Notes: generated by a model not told the origin, from the letters alone. 64,000 bases of DNA from Hyparrhenia diplandra (GCA_015847255.1 JADLZK010001921.1:62001-126000), one strand, 5' to 3'; counted from the stretch's first letter, positions 11,199 through 23,023 are shown. Program-made: numbers and translations.

Positions 11199-11615
11199 CT
11201 ACGGCCCCCTCCGCGTTTCTTGCCGCGTTCGGTCTCCGAAGACAGCAATGATGCCGCCAGCGGAGGGCATTTTCATGCAGAGGTAGCTCGGATGGAGCAC
11301 CGCGTCGAAGGCGTTGGTGATCCCACGACCGACGATGGCATTGTAATTGTAATAAATGTCCACCACATCGAAGGTTATGTTCTCGATCGGTGGATGGGGT
11401 CCTTCCCGAAGGAGACAGCAAGGTAATCTTTCCGATGGTTGCCACTTGCTGTCCTCGAAGCCAAAAAGTGGGTTTCCATTTGGTTGTTGCGTAACTTTCT
11501 CGTCAAGGCCCATCTTGTCAAAGGTAGAGGCGAAACGGGATGTCGCCGAGCCGCCTCGTGTCAACCAAGATCCTCGGGTTACCGCCCACCCTCCGATGTT
11601 GGTATCGGCGACCAT
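11199..11615 (-). pseudogene. gypsy aspartic protease region
   Basis: 138-codon frame with the block that follows the protease in plant gypsy elements: ITFDVVDIYYNYNAIVGRG, then ITNAFDAVLHPSYLCMKMPS and GGIIAVFGD. The region upstream, where the catalytic D-T/S-G would lie (about 11640-11780), is not cleanly readable. Confidence 0.85.
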
Positions 11616-11786
11616 GGCATCGTGTGGGGGTAGTCTTTGAGCTTCATGTCACCGGCGGTGAAGGTGATTGGGATGTGGGACCAGCGACCGCTATGCGATG
11701 CGGCCCCTCCGCACCGACATGGTGGACCCTTGGTAGTGCTCTTTGCGCCGGGCGTTTGTTCTTTGTGGTCTTCGTTGGAGCCTCCG

Positions 11787-13731
11787 CTATTGCGAGGATG
11801 ACTCGAACGACGGGTTTGGCTTGTCGACTATTGTCTCGTATTTCTTGCTTGACCGGTGGGTGGGGGGTGGTGGGAGGGGGGAGCGGTGGTGGTGGTGGTA
11901 AGGTATGGTTAGGGTAGTTGGGTTGCGGAGGTTCCGGGGATGCGAGACCGTGTAGTCTTGGTGGTAGTAGCGAGGTCGGGTGCCGGTTGAAGCCGCTTGA
12001 GTGGAAAGCGGGGTAGTGGAAGCCCTGGTGCGCCGGGGCCCGTGAATCGAAGGGGGTGAAGGTATAGTGGGCGGGCGGGCGGGCCGCTGGTTTCCTTGTG
12101 TGATTGACTCGCCCTCGAGAACTCCAAGCGCTCTCGGCCCATCGCTTCTTTCCCCTTGGCGAAGTATGGGCATTGCTTGGTGTAGTGGCCTTTGCCCTCT
12201 CCGCAGTAGTGGCAATACTGCTGTCTTTGCGGAGGCCTGGTGCTGTTATCTGGGTTTGGTCTGGGGTTTCTTGGTGGGTTGTTTGGCCTTTGAGGTGGTT
12301 GGTTGGGTTTTTGATCCGTGGGGGGGTTGCTGTCTATGGCTCCCACTCTTGCGATGTCCGGCTGGGGTAGTTGCCGCCTCGCGAGGTCGCGAGGTTTGGT
12401 GTTGGCTCGCGGGAGGTCGGAAAGAATCTACTTTGGCCTTGTGATCGTTGTCGGCCCCGCAGTATTTGTCCATTATCTCATGTAGCTCTGCTAGAGTCTT
12501 TGGCTGTTTCCGCTCAATCTTTGAATGACAGGGCCCCGGGCGGATGCACGCAACTGCTGCCATGATGACGCTCTGATCGGAGACCCCTTCGGTCCTGGCT
12601 TTGGTTTGGAGGAACCTTCGCCACCAATCTTGCAGCGGCTCATTCGGCCTCATCACCACGTTTAGGAGTTCGTCTTCGTTGATCATTTCGAGTCTACGCC
12701 TTTGAAGTTTGCCTGAAGGGCGCGCTCGCAGTCGACCGGGACCTAATGGTGTTCGGAGGTAGAGTGCAATACCAAGATTGAGCCACTCCCTCGCTATAAT
12801 CACTTAACGACTTTGCCATGGTGGAATGATCCTCCGCCGCTTCCACCGGCCGCCAGAGCTCATGATAAACTGTCTGGGGTCGGTGATCCCGGCATATCTT
12901 GGTAAATGTTGAGGGCTGTAAGACGGAGGCCACTCCGCGATCTGTAGGGCGTAAGACAGTGGTGACTTGGGGTCGTAGTGGGGGCTTATGGCCAGCGGTG
13001 GGCGGGGTGGGCGCTCGACGGCATCGCCGGACGAGATTCGGGTACGCTTGGTTGATGCGAAGGGTGGTGGGGGGTGGTTTTGGCGATGGGGGGCTGATTT
13101 CGTTGCTGTGGTGGTGGGGGGTGGATGGCGGCGGGCTTGCCCTCGCGGAGGGGACATGCGGGCGACGGGCCGGGTTGCGGCCGGCCGTCCTCCGCCACCG
13201 ACTTCTTTGTACCGCCGCTGAAGCCGCCGGTTGATCCATGCGAGCTCGCCCCGGGCGGCTTCGGCTTGCTCCCCGAGCGTTCGCAGACGCCGCCGATCCA
13301 GGGCCGCGGTAGCCTCCGTTTCTCAGCGATTTGAGCTTGCAATGTTTCCGTGGCCTGTTCACCTTGCTCGGTTTCTTCTTCGTCATCCTGGGCAGCCGAG
13401 GAGCCCCCTGGCGGTCCGCCGGGCTCGCTTCGGGCGGGGACCTTTGTGCCACCGGTGCCGGACCACCGCCCCTCGGCCGCGGAGCCCCGCTTTGTCGAGC
13501 GTTGAGTGCTTCTTCTTGGTGACCTCCGAGATCGGGGACAAGCGGGGTCCGCTGGGCGACCGGTCCTCCTCCCCGGCGGCCCCCTCGGTGCGGAGCCGCC
13601 GGGCCCGCGAGTGACCGACCGTCGCCCGCCCGGCAGTTCGACCGGGGTCCTCCCCGGGCGGAGGGTCGCCGGGGCCGCGCGCAGGTTTCCCGATCGGCGA
13701 GTGGTCGGCATGGCTTCGGCTTTTTCAGATC
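11787..13731 (-). pseudogene. gypsy gag
   Basis: A low-complexity, Pro/Arg-rich N-terminus (about 13730-13150) leads to a recognisable retrotransposon gag domain in alternating frames: YALQIAEWPPSYSPQHL, YAGITDPRQFIMS, YSEGVAQSWYCTLPPNTI, then NEPLQDWWRRFLQTKART and ADNDHKAKVDSF. A knuckle-like motif follows near 12220-12175: CHYCGEGKGHYTKQC. Its spacing is CX2CX5HX4C, one residue longer than the usual X4. At least four frameshifts. The C-terminal tail is Pro/Arg-rich. Confidence 0.85.
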
Positions 13732-13732
13732 G

Positions 13733-13751
13733 CTCCCCACGGACGGCGCCA
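13733..13751 (-). other. Primer-binding site, tRNA-Asp type
   Basis: TGGCGCCGTCCGTGGGGAG on the minus strand. It resembles the complement of plant tRNA-Asp used by several gypsy lineages in cereals (TGGCGCCGTTGCCGGGGA), with a few mismatches. Confidence 0.7.
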
Positions 13752-14030
13752 ACTCGTGGGGGATCACTCCCGCCCCCTTAGCCTTCGCCTCCCGAGGGGC
13801 GGGAAGGGGGCGAGGGCTTCCCACGGGTTAGGTTGGTATTGTGGAGGAAAGGGAACGAGCGGCCTCCGCCGCCCGCCCTCGCCGGTGTTGCCGAGGGGTG
13901 GGCGGATGGAGGGGGCTCGGCTTCTATGCCGCAAGCGACGGGCTCGGGGCGTGGCAAGACGTGGAACAAAAACGAGTGAATGGCGCCTTAACCGGGCCAA
14001 GTCTCTCCCTCTCCCTCGAGCCCGCACTCG

Positions 14031-14040
14031 GTATTTATAG
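14031..14040 (-). promoter_or_regulatory. TATA box in gypsy LTR
   Basis: CTATAAATAC on the minus strand, followed by CT-rich sequence. It lies centrally in the LTR, as expected for the start of R. Confidence 0.55.
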
Positions 14041-14277
14041 GAATACCAGTGGGTCGAGGGGCTGATTTATAATTTGGTACATGGTAGGTGGGGTAACAGA
14101 CGCTTACAGACGCCCCCCTGGGCACGCCAAAGAACGGCGTGACCTCAAGGTACAACGCTGCGTGCGTTAATTTTACAAATCGTCCCCCGCAAACATTGAA
14201 GCCGTGGTAGCCGAGCCCGAGATGCATACGCGCTCCGAGCCGACAAAGAACAATACGGAGGCACTCGAGCCCACCCA

Positions 14278-14329
14278 AGTTTTTTTCCGATTAGGAGTAG
14301 CCAAGTTTTTTTTCCGATTAGGAGTAGCG
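14278..14329. repeat. 26-bp tandem duplication in gypsy LTR
   Basis: Two copies of AAG, a T run, then CCGATTAGGAGTAGC, differing only by one base in the T run and the last base. It probably arose by replication slippage. Confidence 0.85.
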
Positions 14330-14499
14330 CCCGTGGTTTTTAGCGAGGGAGTTACGGGTGAGGCGAGCGGCGGTTTTGGTGAGGACGGGCGATACCACGG
14401 GGAGCGGGTGCTTACTCGGGCGGCCGGATTAGCCCGTGAGATAACACTAGGTCGAGGCGCGCTTCGCCGCGCCCGTATGACTGCACACGTGTGACCACA

Positions 14500-16860
14500 A
14501 TATATTTTTGGACTGATAAGTATGGAACTTTGGTTGGCCATGACTGTGTATAGTGATTGATCATAGTAAACAAAATACAACGCGTACTTTGTTAATTACA
14601 GATTGGGCTGTTTAGCATCATGTATATATTTTTCAAAAACAGAATGTTTGATAGATACATAAAAAAAAAAACGAAAACATATATTCTGGTTCTACTTTAG
14701 AGTATGCAGTTATGTTTTGGAGTCCATCTGCATGCTGACCACCTCCATGCACCCTGCAAACACCATAAGAGCAATGATTATTTTTTTTTCGTACACAGAT
14801 GAAAAGATGATTCCAGTATCCCTATAAAGTAGCAAGAGTAGTATGAATGGAGTATCAATGGAAAACAGCACTAATCCGATCAGATCACAAAAAATTGTTT
14901 AGCGCAAAGGATGAATGCTTACCGCCATGATAACAAAACATTTTGTTCTGATCTGAAGCATGCGCCACATGTAGACTACATTTGAGTATAAACAAAATTA
15001 ATTCATTAGCCTAAGCAAGTACTGAGGTGGGTTCTGGAGTTTGAGATTATCTCATTGAATGTCTTCGGCATGGAAGAAAAAAATGTAATTCAGAACAGAA
15101 AAATCAGTCAACCAAGAGCAAAGCAAAAACAAACATGGCCTCAACACAGACCCACCAACAATTATCAAAGCTATTGGAAGAAATGGAATTGTTCCCATAT
15201 CTATTGGCTTTTATTTTCTTATGAGGGAATATCAGCGCAAAGCTATCTGAATCATTCAAAAAAAGAATGAGTGATTTATCTCTCAAGACCTAATTGAAGC
15301 GCAAACCTCATACTTTGTTGTGTGAATAAATTATTAACACATTTGTTTAATTAACACCACACATTTCACTGTTGTTAAGGGATAGGCTGCTGGTGGTGAG
15401 TTGTTTGAGAAAATACGTGCCGCAGAACGGCTCAGTGAAGATGAGGATTGTTTGGACCGTAGCCGTTGTCCTAGTGTCAGGTTATCTGGTTGCCCCAAAC
15501 TATGTCGGACTAATGATATGTACATATTTTCTATGTTGCAGAGGCCAGTGGCCTCGGTACTTATTTAAGCAGATCGACGATATCAAGGTTCGGCCACCGC
15601 TGATCGATAGCATGCTTTTGCTTTGAAAAAAGTATAGGCTGAATCTATAGTATCATATACCATGGAATGGTAGATTGATAATATGCTTTTGCTTCAAAAA
15701 AAAAAGTTTAGACTGAATCTATAATAATCATATACCATTGAATGTTACAGTTTAGATAATGCCATATGAAGTGCTAGCATGTTAGCCAAAAACATGAGGA
15801 AAAAGAAAATTTATTTGAAACATTCTTAAGTAACGATGTCAATGTTGAAACTGTCGAAGATGAAGTTTTATTCAACAAAGCGATTGCAGTTCTAATCATC
15901 ATATAGGAAGGCAATAGGAAAATGGAGTGAAGGCAAATGCAAACCGTATCCACAATGGAGCACACTGCGTGAGGGAGAACGGTCAAAGGATGCATCCCTG
16001 TACACAAAAAGAAAATTGAAGGTTGACCCAAAGAAAATTAAATGCGCTGGAGAAAATATCAAGCTCACTTAGAAAGTCGATGCACAATGCGAGTAAAACA
16101 GGGTGGACCTGCAGAAAGAAGAATGGAGAAAGGATCTGAGCAAGACCTATGATTTATCGTGGGATGCAGAGGTAGGTGCCACCTCGGTCTCCAACAGCTG
16201 CGAGATTCGTAGCTGTGGCAGTGCCTCCACATGCGACGGGTCGATTTCTGAGTCGCTGTGCGCATATGGAGCACGCGTCTGTGACTGCATATCCCACCAG
16301 ATAAATGTCTCACCTTGTTAGGCCATGGGATGATGTTAGCTTGTAAACAAAATGAACTTTTGGTCGAACACTGATAGTTTGTTCAGATCGTGTGCAAAAT
16401 TACAGGGATTAATAAACAGCACAGACATGGGATGCCTTGCAAGATTTTTGGACAGGACAGATTGTATCGTTACATAAGAAGTATGGAAAAGGAAATGGGA
16501 TGTAAATATAGAATCTATTCAGTGATAGAACAGCCCTTAGTATGCATACGAACAAAGTGATGCATCGCAGGAAGACGAACCGTGCACTGAACCGATGCAG
16601 CCGGGGCAAACAACGGGCGGAGGCGGAGGAAGAGGACGTACAGCTGAAAGCTGTGTAAAACCAAGAATCAGCAGATCGATTGATCCCGTGGTATTGTGGA
16701 ATAAAACAACGGAACTGAGATCAGAAGATTGCTGGCGTAGGCGAATGAAGAGGAGGAAGCAAGATAGGGACCAATCCATGGAGGCGAAGAAGGCACACAC
16801 CTACGCAGCGACGTCGACGGCATTGGCACCGCCGCTGCAGGGGAGACGGAGGTACTTAAA
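14500..16860. other. Intergenic region without a supported gene
   Basis: AT-rich with only short frames. On the minus strand a few splice-like signals (TTTGCAG at about 14755, AACAAG then GTGAGA near 16320) and a short open stretch near 16310-16120 hint at a decayed transcript, but no protein family is recognised. An imperfect tandem repeat is listed separately. Confidence 0.5.
15602..15746. repeat. Imperfect 71-bp tandem duplication
   Basis: Each unit starts GATYGATARYATGCTTTTGC and ends ATCATATACCATKGAATG. The two adjacent units differ by substitutions and by the length of an A run. Confidence 0.8.
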
Positions 16861-16998
16861 GAGCCTGTTCGGCCGGGCCGACCGACCCGGGCCGACGACG
16901 CGAAAAGAAAAACACCGCCCACGGGCCGGTTTGGCCGGGATGACGCCGGTGAGAAAATATCGCCGACCTACTTACCGATAACCCAAACGAACAGGGCC
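16861..16998. mobile_element. Short TIR element, 138 bp
   Basis: The ends read GAGCCTGTTCG and, reverse-complemented from the right, GGCCCTGTTCG. The flanks are AAA on both sides, a possible 3-bp target duplication. GC-rich interior, no ORF. Resembles PIF/Harbinger or CACTA-derived fragments whose ends begin GGCCCTGTT. Family uncertain. Confidence 0.4.
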
Positions 16999-17546
16999 AA
17001 AGTCACGGGTCGACGGATGCGGCGAGGCCGGCGCGAGCGCAGGGGCCGAGGCAGCCACGCGGTGCGTGGAGATGCGCGCCCGTCGACGACGGCTCCAAAG
17101 CGGAACAGGCAGGAATCACTGAGATTGGGCCACACCAGAGCTGGGTCCACGAGTCATGAGAGAGGGTAAAGAGGCGTGCTCGAGGTCGCGCGACGCGGAA
17201 CAGGCAACCACCGAGACTGGGGCTGGGCCCATGAACCACAAGGAGGCCTGCACACGCACGAACTCCCGGCACAGCGCTGATGGTGTGCATTCCGATGCAT
17301 AGGAAATGGGGCCGGGTGGCAGCAGCGTGGCAGCAGCGAGAGGAGCTGCTGGTACCGTTGGAGTAGAAGACGTGGAGGATATGGGTTGGACGAACCGTAC
17401 GTGAACAGTGTTGCGATCGCTGTAGGAGCGCGGATGCTAGGCGCTATATGGAGTTATATTACATATTCCATTCTACATCGAAACTCATGTCCGACCAGCA
17501 AAAAAAAAAAGCCTCATGTAGTCAGAGCTCTGTGGATGCGCTTTTA

Positions 17547-17877
17547 GGGCTGCCTCCAATGGTTACCAAATCGCTAATAAAAACAATTCTATCAATTTAT
17601 CAATGTCACTTTTTACAAATCGCTAGCTAGATGAGACATCTAAATAAGAAAAAATAAACACTATAGTTGAGAGTTATGTGAGAGAGATGTTTCTAGGAGA
17701 GCGGGCTAGATTAGATATTTATTAGTCGCTAGCTATTTGGTCTCTCTCCTCGATAGCCAATCAACGTGTTACTTTTATATTATTTTTATACCTCATCTAG
17801 CTAGCTATTTGTAAAGTGTTATTGATAGCCAATAGAATTCTTCCTAGCTATCTATTTGAGCACCATTGGAGACGCCC
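17547..17877. mobile_element. Tourist-like (PIF/Harbinger) MITE
   Basis: 331-bp AT-rich, non-coding element. Terminal inverted repeats are GGGCTGCCTCCAATGG (left) and GGGCGTCTCCAATGG (right, reverse-complemented). A TTA duplication flanks both ends (17544-17546 and 17878-17880), the usual target of PIF/Harbinger elements. Confidence 0.82.
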
Positions 17878-17881
17878 TTAG

Positions 17882-17908
17882 GGCATGTACAGCGCGTCTG
17901 TACATGCC
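17882..17908. repeat. Perfect 11-bp hairpin beside the MITE
   Basis: GGCATGTACAG, a 5-base loop CGCGT, then CTGTACATGCC. It begins two bases after the MITE's right TTA. The sequence GGGCATGTACAG right after TTA looks like the terminus of a second Tourist-type element whose other end I could not find, so it may be an inverted terminus rather than a functional hairpin. Confidence 0.7.
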
Positions 17909-18186
17909 GTCTATAAGCCATGCAATTTACAGACGAGGACACCCCCGGCGTTTGCGAGTCGACGGCCGCGGCTCGTTGCCCAAAGAAGTCGCCGCTCCCT
18001 ACGACGCTTGTAATGGGAGACGTCGAAAGTGCGGGTCGCGAGGAGGAGGAATCGAGGGCGCGAGGGAATGGATTTCGCGCCAAATCTCTCCCCATATATT
18101 CTTGGCCCCCATTGTTTTCCCCACTAGCAAGATGGGTAACCCTAGCAAGGGCACGGCGGCGGCGGGCGTATGGGCAAGGTTGGCAG

Positions 18187-18470
18187 AGGGCCCGCTAATG
18201 GGGCGGGCTGAACGGGTATTTTGGGGCGGGTTTTAATACGGGTACTATTGGGGCGGTGGAAACGTAACACCGCGGAAACGGGTTGGGTTGACGACACAAA
18301 CGGGTTGGAGCTCTATGGTCATACATCGGCGCATAAGTCATATATCATCTTCCGCCGCGACTTCGGGTTGGGGCGGGTTGGGGCATTGAGCCGACGGGGC
18401 GGGTGGGGCGGGTGGTAGTTAGGTTTTTAAAATATGGGTTGGGGCGGGTTTAAACCCGTTAGCAGGTCTA
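18187..18470. mobile_element. hAT-type non-autonomous element, intact ends
   Basis: 284 bp with an exact 8-bp target duplication GTTGGCAG at 18179-18186 and 18471-18478. Imperfect inverted ends are AGGGCCCGCTAATG (left) and TAGACCTGCTAACG (right, reverse-complemented). The interior is full of GGGGCGGGTT-like subrepeats and is CpG-rich; no transposase ORF. The 8-bp duplication and the end sequence place it in the hAT superfamily. A second, damaged copy is at 36804-37089. Confidence 0.9.
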
Positions 18471-18515
18471 GTTGGCAGGGGGCGGGTTTCTTCCTCCATT
18501 GGTCGTGGACCGAGC

Positions 18516-18914
18516 ATGGCAGCAGGCCTCTTCCCTGTTGGAGGAAGATCTGGCTCATCGGGCGGCCTCCTCCCCTTTGGTCGTGCGTCTGGCCCGGCTA
18601 CTGGCCGCGGTTCCAGTCTGGCAGCACCTCTCAGCGGCAATGGTGGAGTAGCATCGGCCATGTCCATGGATGCATCCGGCGCGGTCGATTCGTCACCCAT
18701 CGGCGACTTCACTATCCACGGCGGCGGTGGCTTCGCTGGAAGTACGTCTTCGCCACCTGCTGTATTCCCGTTCCCTCCATCTCCATCTCCGGTTTGGTGG
18801 GGATTGACGGTTCTAGTCCTCTGTCTTCGTCAGTTCGGCATTCAGATACATGGTAAGAGAATTTTGATTACCTGTACATGTTTCTCAAATTTCGCAGTCA
18901 GTAGATGCATTTGA
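18516..18914 (+). CDS. Hypothetical Gly/Ser/Pro-rich ORF
   Basis: 132-codon open frame beginning MAAGLFPVGGRSGSSGG, rich in Gly, Ser, Ala and Pro, with no recognised domain. It starts just after the hAT element in CpG-rich DNA and runs into tandem repeats. A possible donor (CATG then GTAAGA, 18850) follows the Ile-rich tail. It may be the first exon of an unrecognised gene or a chance frame in GC-rich DNA. Confidence 0.2.
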   Translation: MAAGLFPVGGRSGSSGGLLPFGRASGPATGRGSSLAAPLSGNGGVASAMSMDASGAVDSSPIGDFTIHGGGGFAGSTSSPPAVFPFPPSPSPVWWGLTVLVLCLRQFGIQIHGKRILITCTCFSNFAVSRCI

Positions 18915-19075
18915 TTACATGTCTTTGTCAGGACTAGCAGTCAGTAGATGCATTTGATTACCTGTACATGTTTCGCAGTCAGTAGATTACATGTCTTTCT
19001 CTGGACTAGCAGTCAATAGATGCATTTGATTACCTGTACATGTTTCTGAAATTTCACAGTAAGTGCATTTGATTA
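18864..19075. repeat. Irregular tandem repeat cluster
   Basis: The words GCAGTCAGTAGATGCATTTG and GATTACCTGTACATGTTTC alternate three times with unequal spacing (about 75-90 bp). Units are diverged and partly deleted. Confidence 0.75.
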
Positions 19076-20505
19076 TCTTCTGAATTTTGATCACCTACTA
19101 CTAGCAGTCGGGCTAATTGTATTCTTGTGCGTGCAACTGCAATGCATGCAGATGCAGCAGCACCCTGCAAGGCATGTAATCAAATGCAGGAAATGTCTAG
19201 TGTTCTCTTTTCAATTTCTTTTCTTATTTATGCCCCAATTTTGCAGGACATGGTGTTATTTTCCTTGGTGCTGTGATCTGCAGAGGAAGAGTTGTGAATT
19301 GAGTGCTTTATAATTCCGCTTCCTGAATGTATCTAGTGCTGTGATGTTTTTTCAATTTTTTTTTGCGAAGCTAGTGTTCTGAGCTATCTGAACTGATTTC
19401 TTAATGTGAGTAGTGTTCTGGACTGTTGTGAGAGATCAGAACTACCTGAATGCTACCTGTTACTTGAATGATTGCGAGAGTTACCTGAATGCCATTTTTT
19501 TTTGACAACTGTTCGAATGATTGGAAGCCTTGTTTTCCATCTCTGTTTTAATGCCAATGGCAAGATGTAACAATGCCCATCCTTGTGCTGAACCGTATGG
19601 CAAATGAAGTTCTACGTTGAAATGCAGTTCTATGTCGTGTTGTGATTTGATTGTATATATGGATGTACTGTATGGAGGTGAGCAGTACGTGCCACAAAAA
19701 GCATACAAAGATCCAATTTACGCATGATCATCTTGTATTATGTGTTCATGCTTGTATTAAATAACTTATACACTGACTTACAGATCATGGTGGAAGGCTA
19801 ATATAATTTGGACATCCATGAATTTTGACAAATGACTTAGAAATTTAAATTTTTGTGGGGACCATCTCATTCTAGTTCATTTTTTAAAAATTCAAATTTT
19901 GGTGGGGACCATCTCATCCTAGTTTATTTTTTTTCAACTGTAAGTATCCATCGGACATCCACGACATCCAACTTCCACCTAGACTTACATCCCATTGTAC
20001 AAGTCGCCTATATCGTTGTCTGCGATGTTATGTTATAGACAGAAGTTCGCCTGTGGGTTGAACAAGTTTGAGCACGCTGTTTAGCTTTTCTGCTCACAGG
20101 TTAGTTTGTTAAGGCGCGCCAACAGAGATTTAACGCGCCAAATCATGTGGGTGCTCGTATCTCCAATTACGAGGAATTCATCGATCACAGGACAGTTACA
20201 TTTCAAAACAAGTATCTCATTGCCAATAGTTTGCGTTTGCCCTCAAGCAAATCAAGAGCATATACGGTAACAATGAAACAAAAGCACCACAGCAAAATAT
20301 ACAATGTTGTAGTTTTAACTTAGATCCCAGGTCCTTAATAATGCTGTTAATGACATGTTAAGCATTAAATCACATGCTTTTTCACAAACTAGAAACAGCA
20401 TCATCTAACTTACATAACAAGGATATTGGTTCAAACATGAAATGATACTTCAGTCATCAGTCATCCAAAAGGGTAATTCAGCCGGTAGAACAAAAACTGC
20501 CTACT
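19076..20505. other. Intergenic, 3' side of the trypsin-like gene
   Basis: No gene supported. It contains a 48-bp tandem duplication at 19841-19931 (GTGGGGACCATCTCATYCTA in both units) and two nearby GGCGCGCCAA / ACGCGCCAAA words at 20115-20145. Confidence 0.5.
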
Positions 20506-22768
20506 TCAACACGGTAATATCACCATCCGTGTATGCATATTGATGCGTCGACTCCTGGTTTTGCAGAGGCTGGCTAGGACTTCGCGTTCCTCGTTACGTT
20601 CAGCTTCATTCATACTACCTGGATCAGGCAATACCCACCTGCCATTCAAAATTTTCCCACAATGAAAATTGATAAGAAATGTACAAAGATGGTAATGAGA
20701 TGTATCAACATACCGGTTTTGCTCATATTTGTTGCCTTCACGAATGTGGCACACCGTCCTACCCATAGCCTTTGACCGATACTCAGTCCTGTCAATCAAA
20801 ATATAAGCTAAGATATATAGAGAGAATTATGGCGACTGTATCTCCTTAAACCAGTTAATGGAAATGTTCATTCAATTACAGTCTAGTGCAAAACAAATCC
20901 AAATACTAACACTGACATGCAATTTAAATAATAAGAAAGAAATCTAATAAACATACTTCTTCGCCTTGAAATATTGAAGGATTCCACAGATAACATCAAA
21001 AAAGAGAAATGGAGTTCCCATTTTCTTGTCATAGTAGTTCATGCCAACAAAATTCCCGTTGATACCAACAAGGGGGCCTCCAATCCCAACCTAACCAAGT
21101 TTACACGGAGGTCATCAGCTATGCAAATAAGGTTTACTCATTCACGTAACATGTAAGTGGGCAGAAAGGAAATCAACAAATAGTACCTTACTGATCTTAC
21201 AAGTAGAGTAACAAAGATCCTCGCGAATCAAAAGGGCCTGACCAGCAGGTTCCACTCCCACTTGTAGCCATTAATGCACCTGATTCAAAAGAACGGCCAA
21301 CAGCTACTACTGTGGAAGCAAAATTTAATGAAACTTTTTCAAGATCCAGCTGACGAACATAACGGCAGTTCTTGACACTGACTAGAGCAACATTGTACTG
21401 TAAACTCCAATGTTTCAATTTCCCCTTCTTTACTTTGATTGTTTGGAAGCAACACCTTAATCTGCAAATGATACAATGATACTTAAGCAGTATCCTGATA
21501 AACAAGTATCAGAGTGTATTAGAGCATCAACCTTCAGGCCCTCAACAATCTTATGTGAACCATCAGGATGCCTAACCAAGGTTGCTGAAGTCAGAATAGT
21601 CTGACAATCATCTTCAAAGTTAATGAAAAATCCTGTGCATGAAAAAACTTTTTTTCCTCCTGGATATAGTAATTTTGATTATTAGTTGCAGAGGATCATA
21701 ATATAGATAGGAATACAAGTTTGGACACTATAAGCTCACCAATGAACGAAGCAAGTGCAACAACACTTTTTGATAAGAGAAGAGAAAAACTTTCATCAAA
21801 TTCACCCCAGACACCTTTATTAGGATACAAATCACCAAAAGGATCATGATGAGCATTAAGCAAAGCGATGCCACCTGGTACAGGAGACAACGGTACAATA
21901 ATTGTCAGCTGTACAGCAGATCTGTGAAAAGGCTCAATTGCCAGATAACAAACATTGACTCACGATTGAACGTATCCTTTGATTTTCTGCGGAGAACATC
22001 CTCAGACTCTACATTGCTGGGTGCTGAAGAAAGAAGGGAGATTAAGAGACATGCTAATTCTAAATACAGTAATGTAGCTATCACATAAGTTTCTACGAAT
22101 AGTATTGTATGTAAGATTAGAAATATATGGCATATTGTGCAACCAGCCACTCATAATAGAAGTGGCTAGGCATCATGGACAAATAAACAAATTTAGCCCA
22201 GGAGTTGTTAGGCACCGGGTTAGCATTAGAAAATGGTTTAGCTCAAGTGCAAAGAAAAATACTTTTTTTTTTTACTTTTACCATAGCGTTAGCAGGGGCA
22301 CACTACTAAATAGTCTAAATTAGAAGTGAAAAGGCTTCTCTATACCCATGAACATCTCTATGGTTTAAGGAGCAACTGATGTTCATGGTGTGCAGACCTT
22401 TTCTGGACCAATCTATAGACATGCTGTAGCATTTTATTCTACCACAAACAATTGCACTATCTGCATGTGTATATGTATGAATGATAGATGAGACGACTAT
22501 ATATATATAATTAGATCATAGTACTTCTTGATGAATCTATAGACGTATGCTGCGGTACATACTTACATTGCAACACACATGGTAAAACATTAATTGGTTA
22601 GCGCTAAGACAACGACACAAACTGTAAATGACTAATAGTTATTATATTAGTATAAATGTTATGCTTAATTTGAACCACTAGAGGACCTTACAAATAGTGA
22701 TTTTGTACTCACCTTGAGGACAGGAGTCGTGTACATCTTGTAAATATAAGCATGAATGCCTGGACATA

Positions 22769-23023
22769 AAAATTCCAAGAAAACAAGAACTGAGCATACC
22801 TCCATAGTAAAGCTACAGAAAAACACCATATCCCAGCTAATAATGTGCATATTTTAGTCTCAACAAAAATTATATGGTTTTAAATTAGACAAACATATAT
22901 GTGGCTCAAATTCCAAGAAAACAAGAACTGAGCATAAACACCATATCCCAGCTAATAATGTGCATATTTTAGTCTCAACAAAAATTCTATGGTTTTAAGT
23001 TAGACAAACAAATATGTGGCTAC
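22769..23023. repeat. 138-bp tandem duplication in an intron
   Basis: The segment starting AAATTCCAAGAAAACAAG and ending ATATGTGGCT is repeated directly. The second unit (from about 22907) lacks about 20 bp near its start and otherwise differs at only a few bases, so the duplication looks recent. It lies in the trypsin-like gene between domain 1 and the linker exons. Confidence 0.88.

Larger units (their letters stand above)
10538..14499 (-). mobile_element. Ty3/gypsy LTR retrotransposon, interrupted
   Basis: Minus-strand order is LTR, tRNA-Asp-type primer site, gag, protease, then RT, which is Ty3/gypsy layout. The element stops inside RT where the copia element is inserted; the rest of pol, integrase and the 3' LTR should lie beyond the left edge. 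All reading frames contain frameshifts. It is older than the copia insertion, because the copia element sits inside it. Confidence 0.9.
13757..14499 (-). repeat. 5' LTR of the gypsy element
   Basis: On the minus strand the inner end is CCCCCA at 13757, four bases before the primer-binding TTGGCGCC. The outer end is placed at TGTGGTCACACGTG (14499); a start at 14487 (TGTGCAGTC) is also possible because the partner LTR is not visible. It holds a TATA box and a 26-bp tandem duplication. Confidence 0.62.

Noticed and set aside
11909..13834. Long plus-strand frames rich in Gly/Val/Trp opposite the gypsy gag
   Set aside because: They are antisense shadows of GC-rich gag sequence; gag and knuckle-like motifs are clear on the minus strand and the plus frames have no domains.
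16065..16313. Minus-strand open stretch considered as an exon
   Set aside because: Splice-like edges exist, but no family is recognised in any frame and neighbouring exons are absent.
18864..19075. Repeat cluster considered as a CRISPR-like array
   Set aside because: Units are irregular, spacers are not unique, and the genome is plant nuclear DNA.
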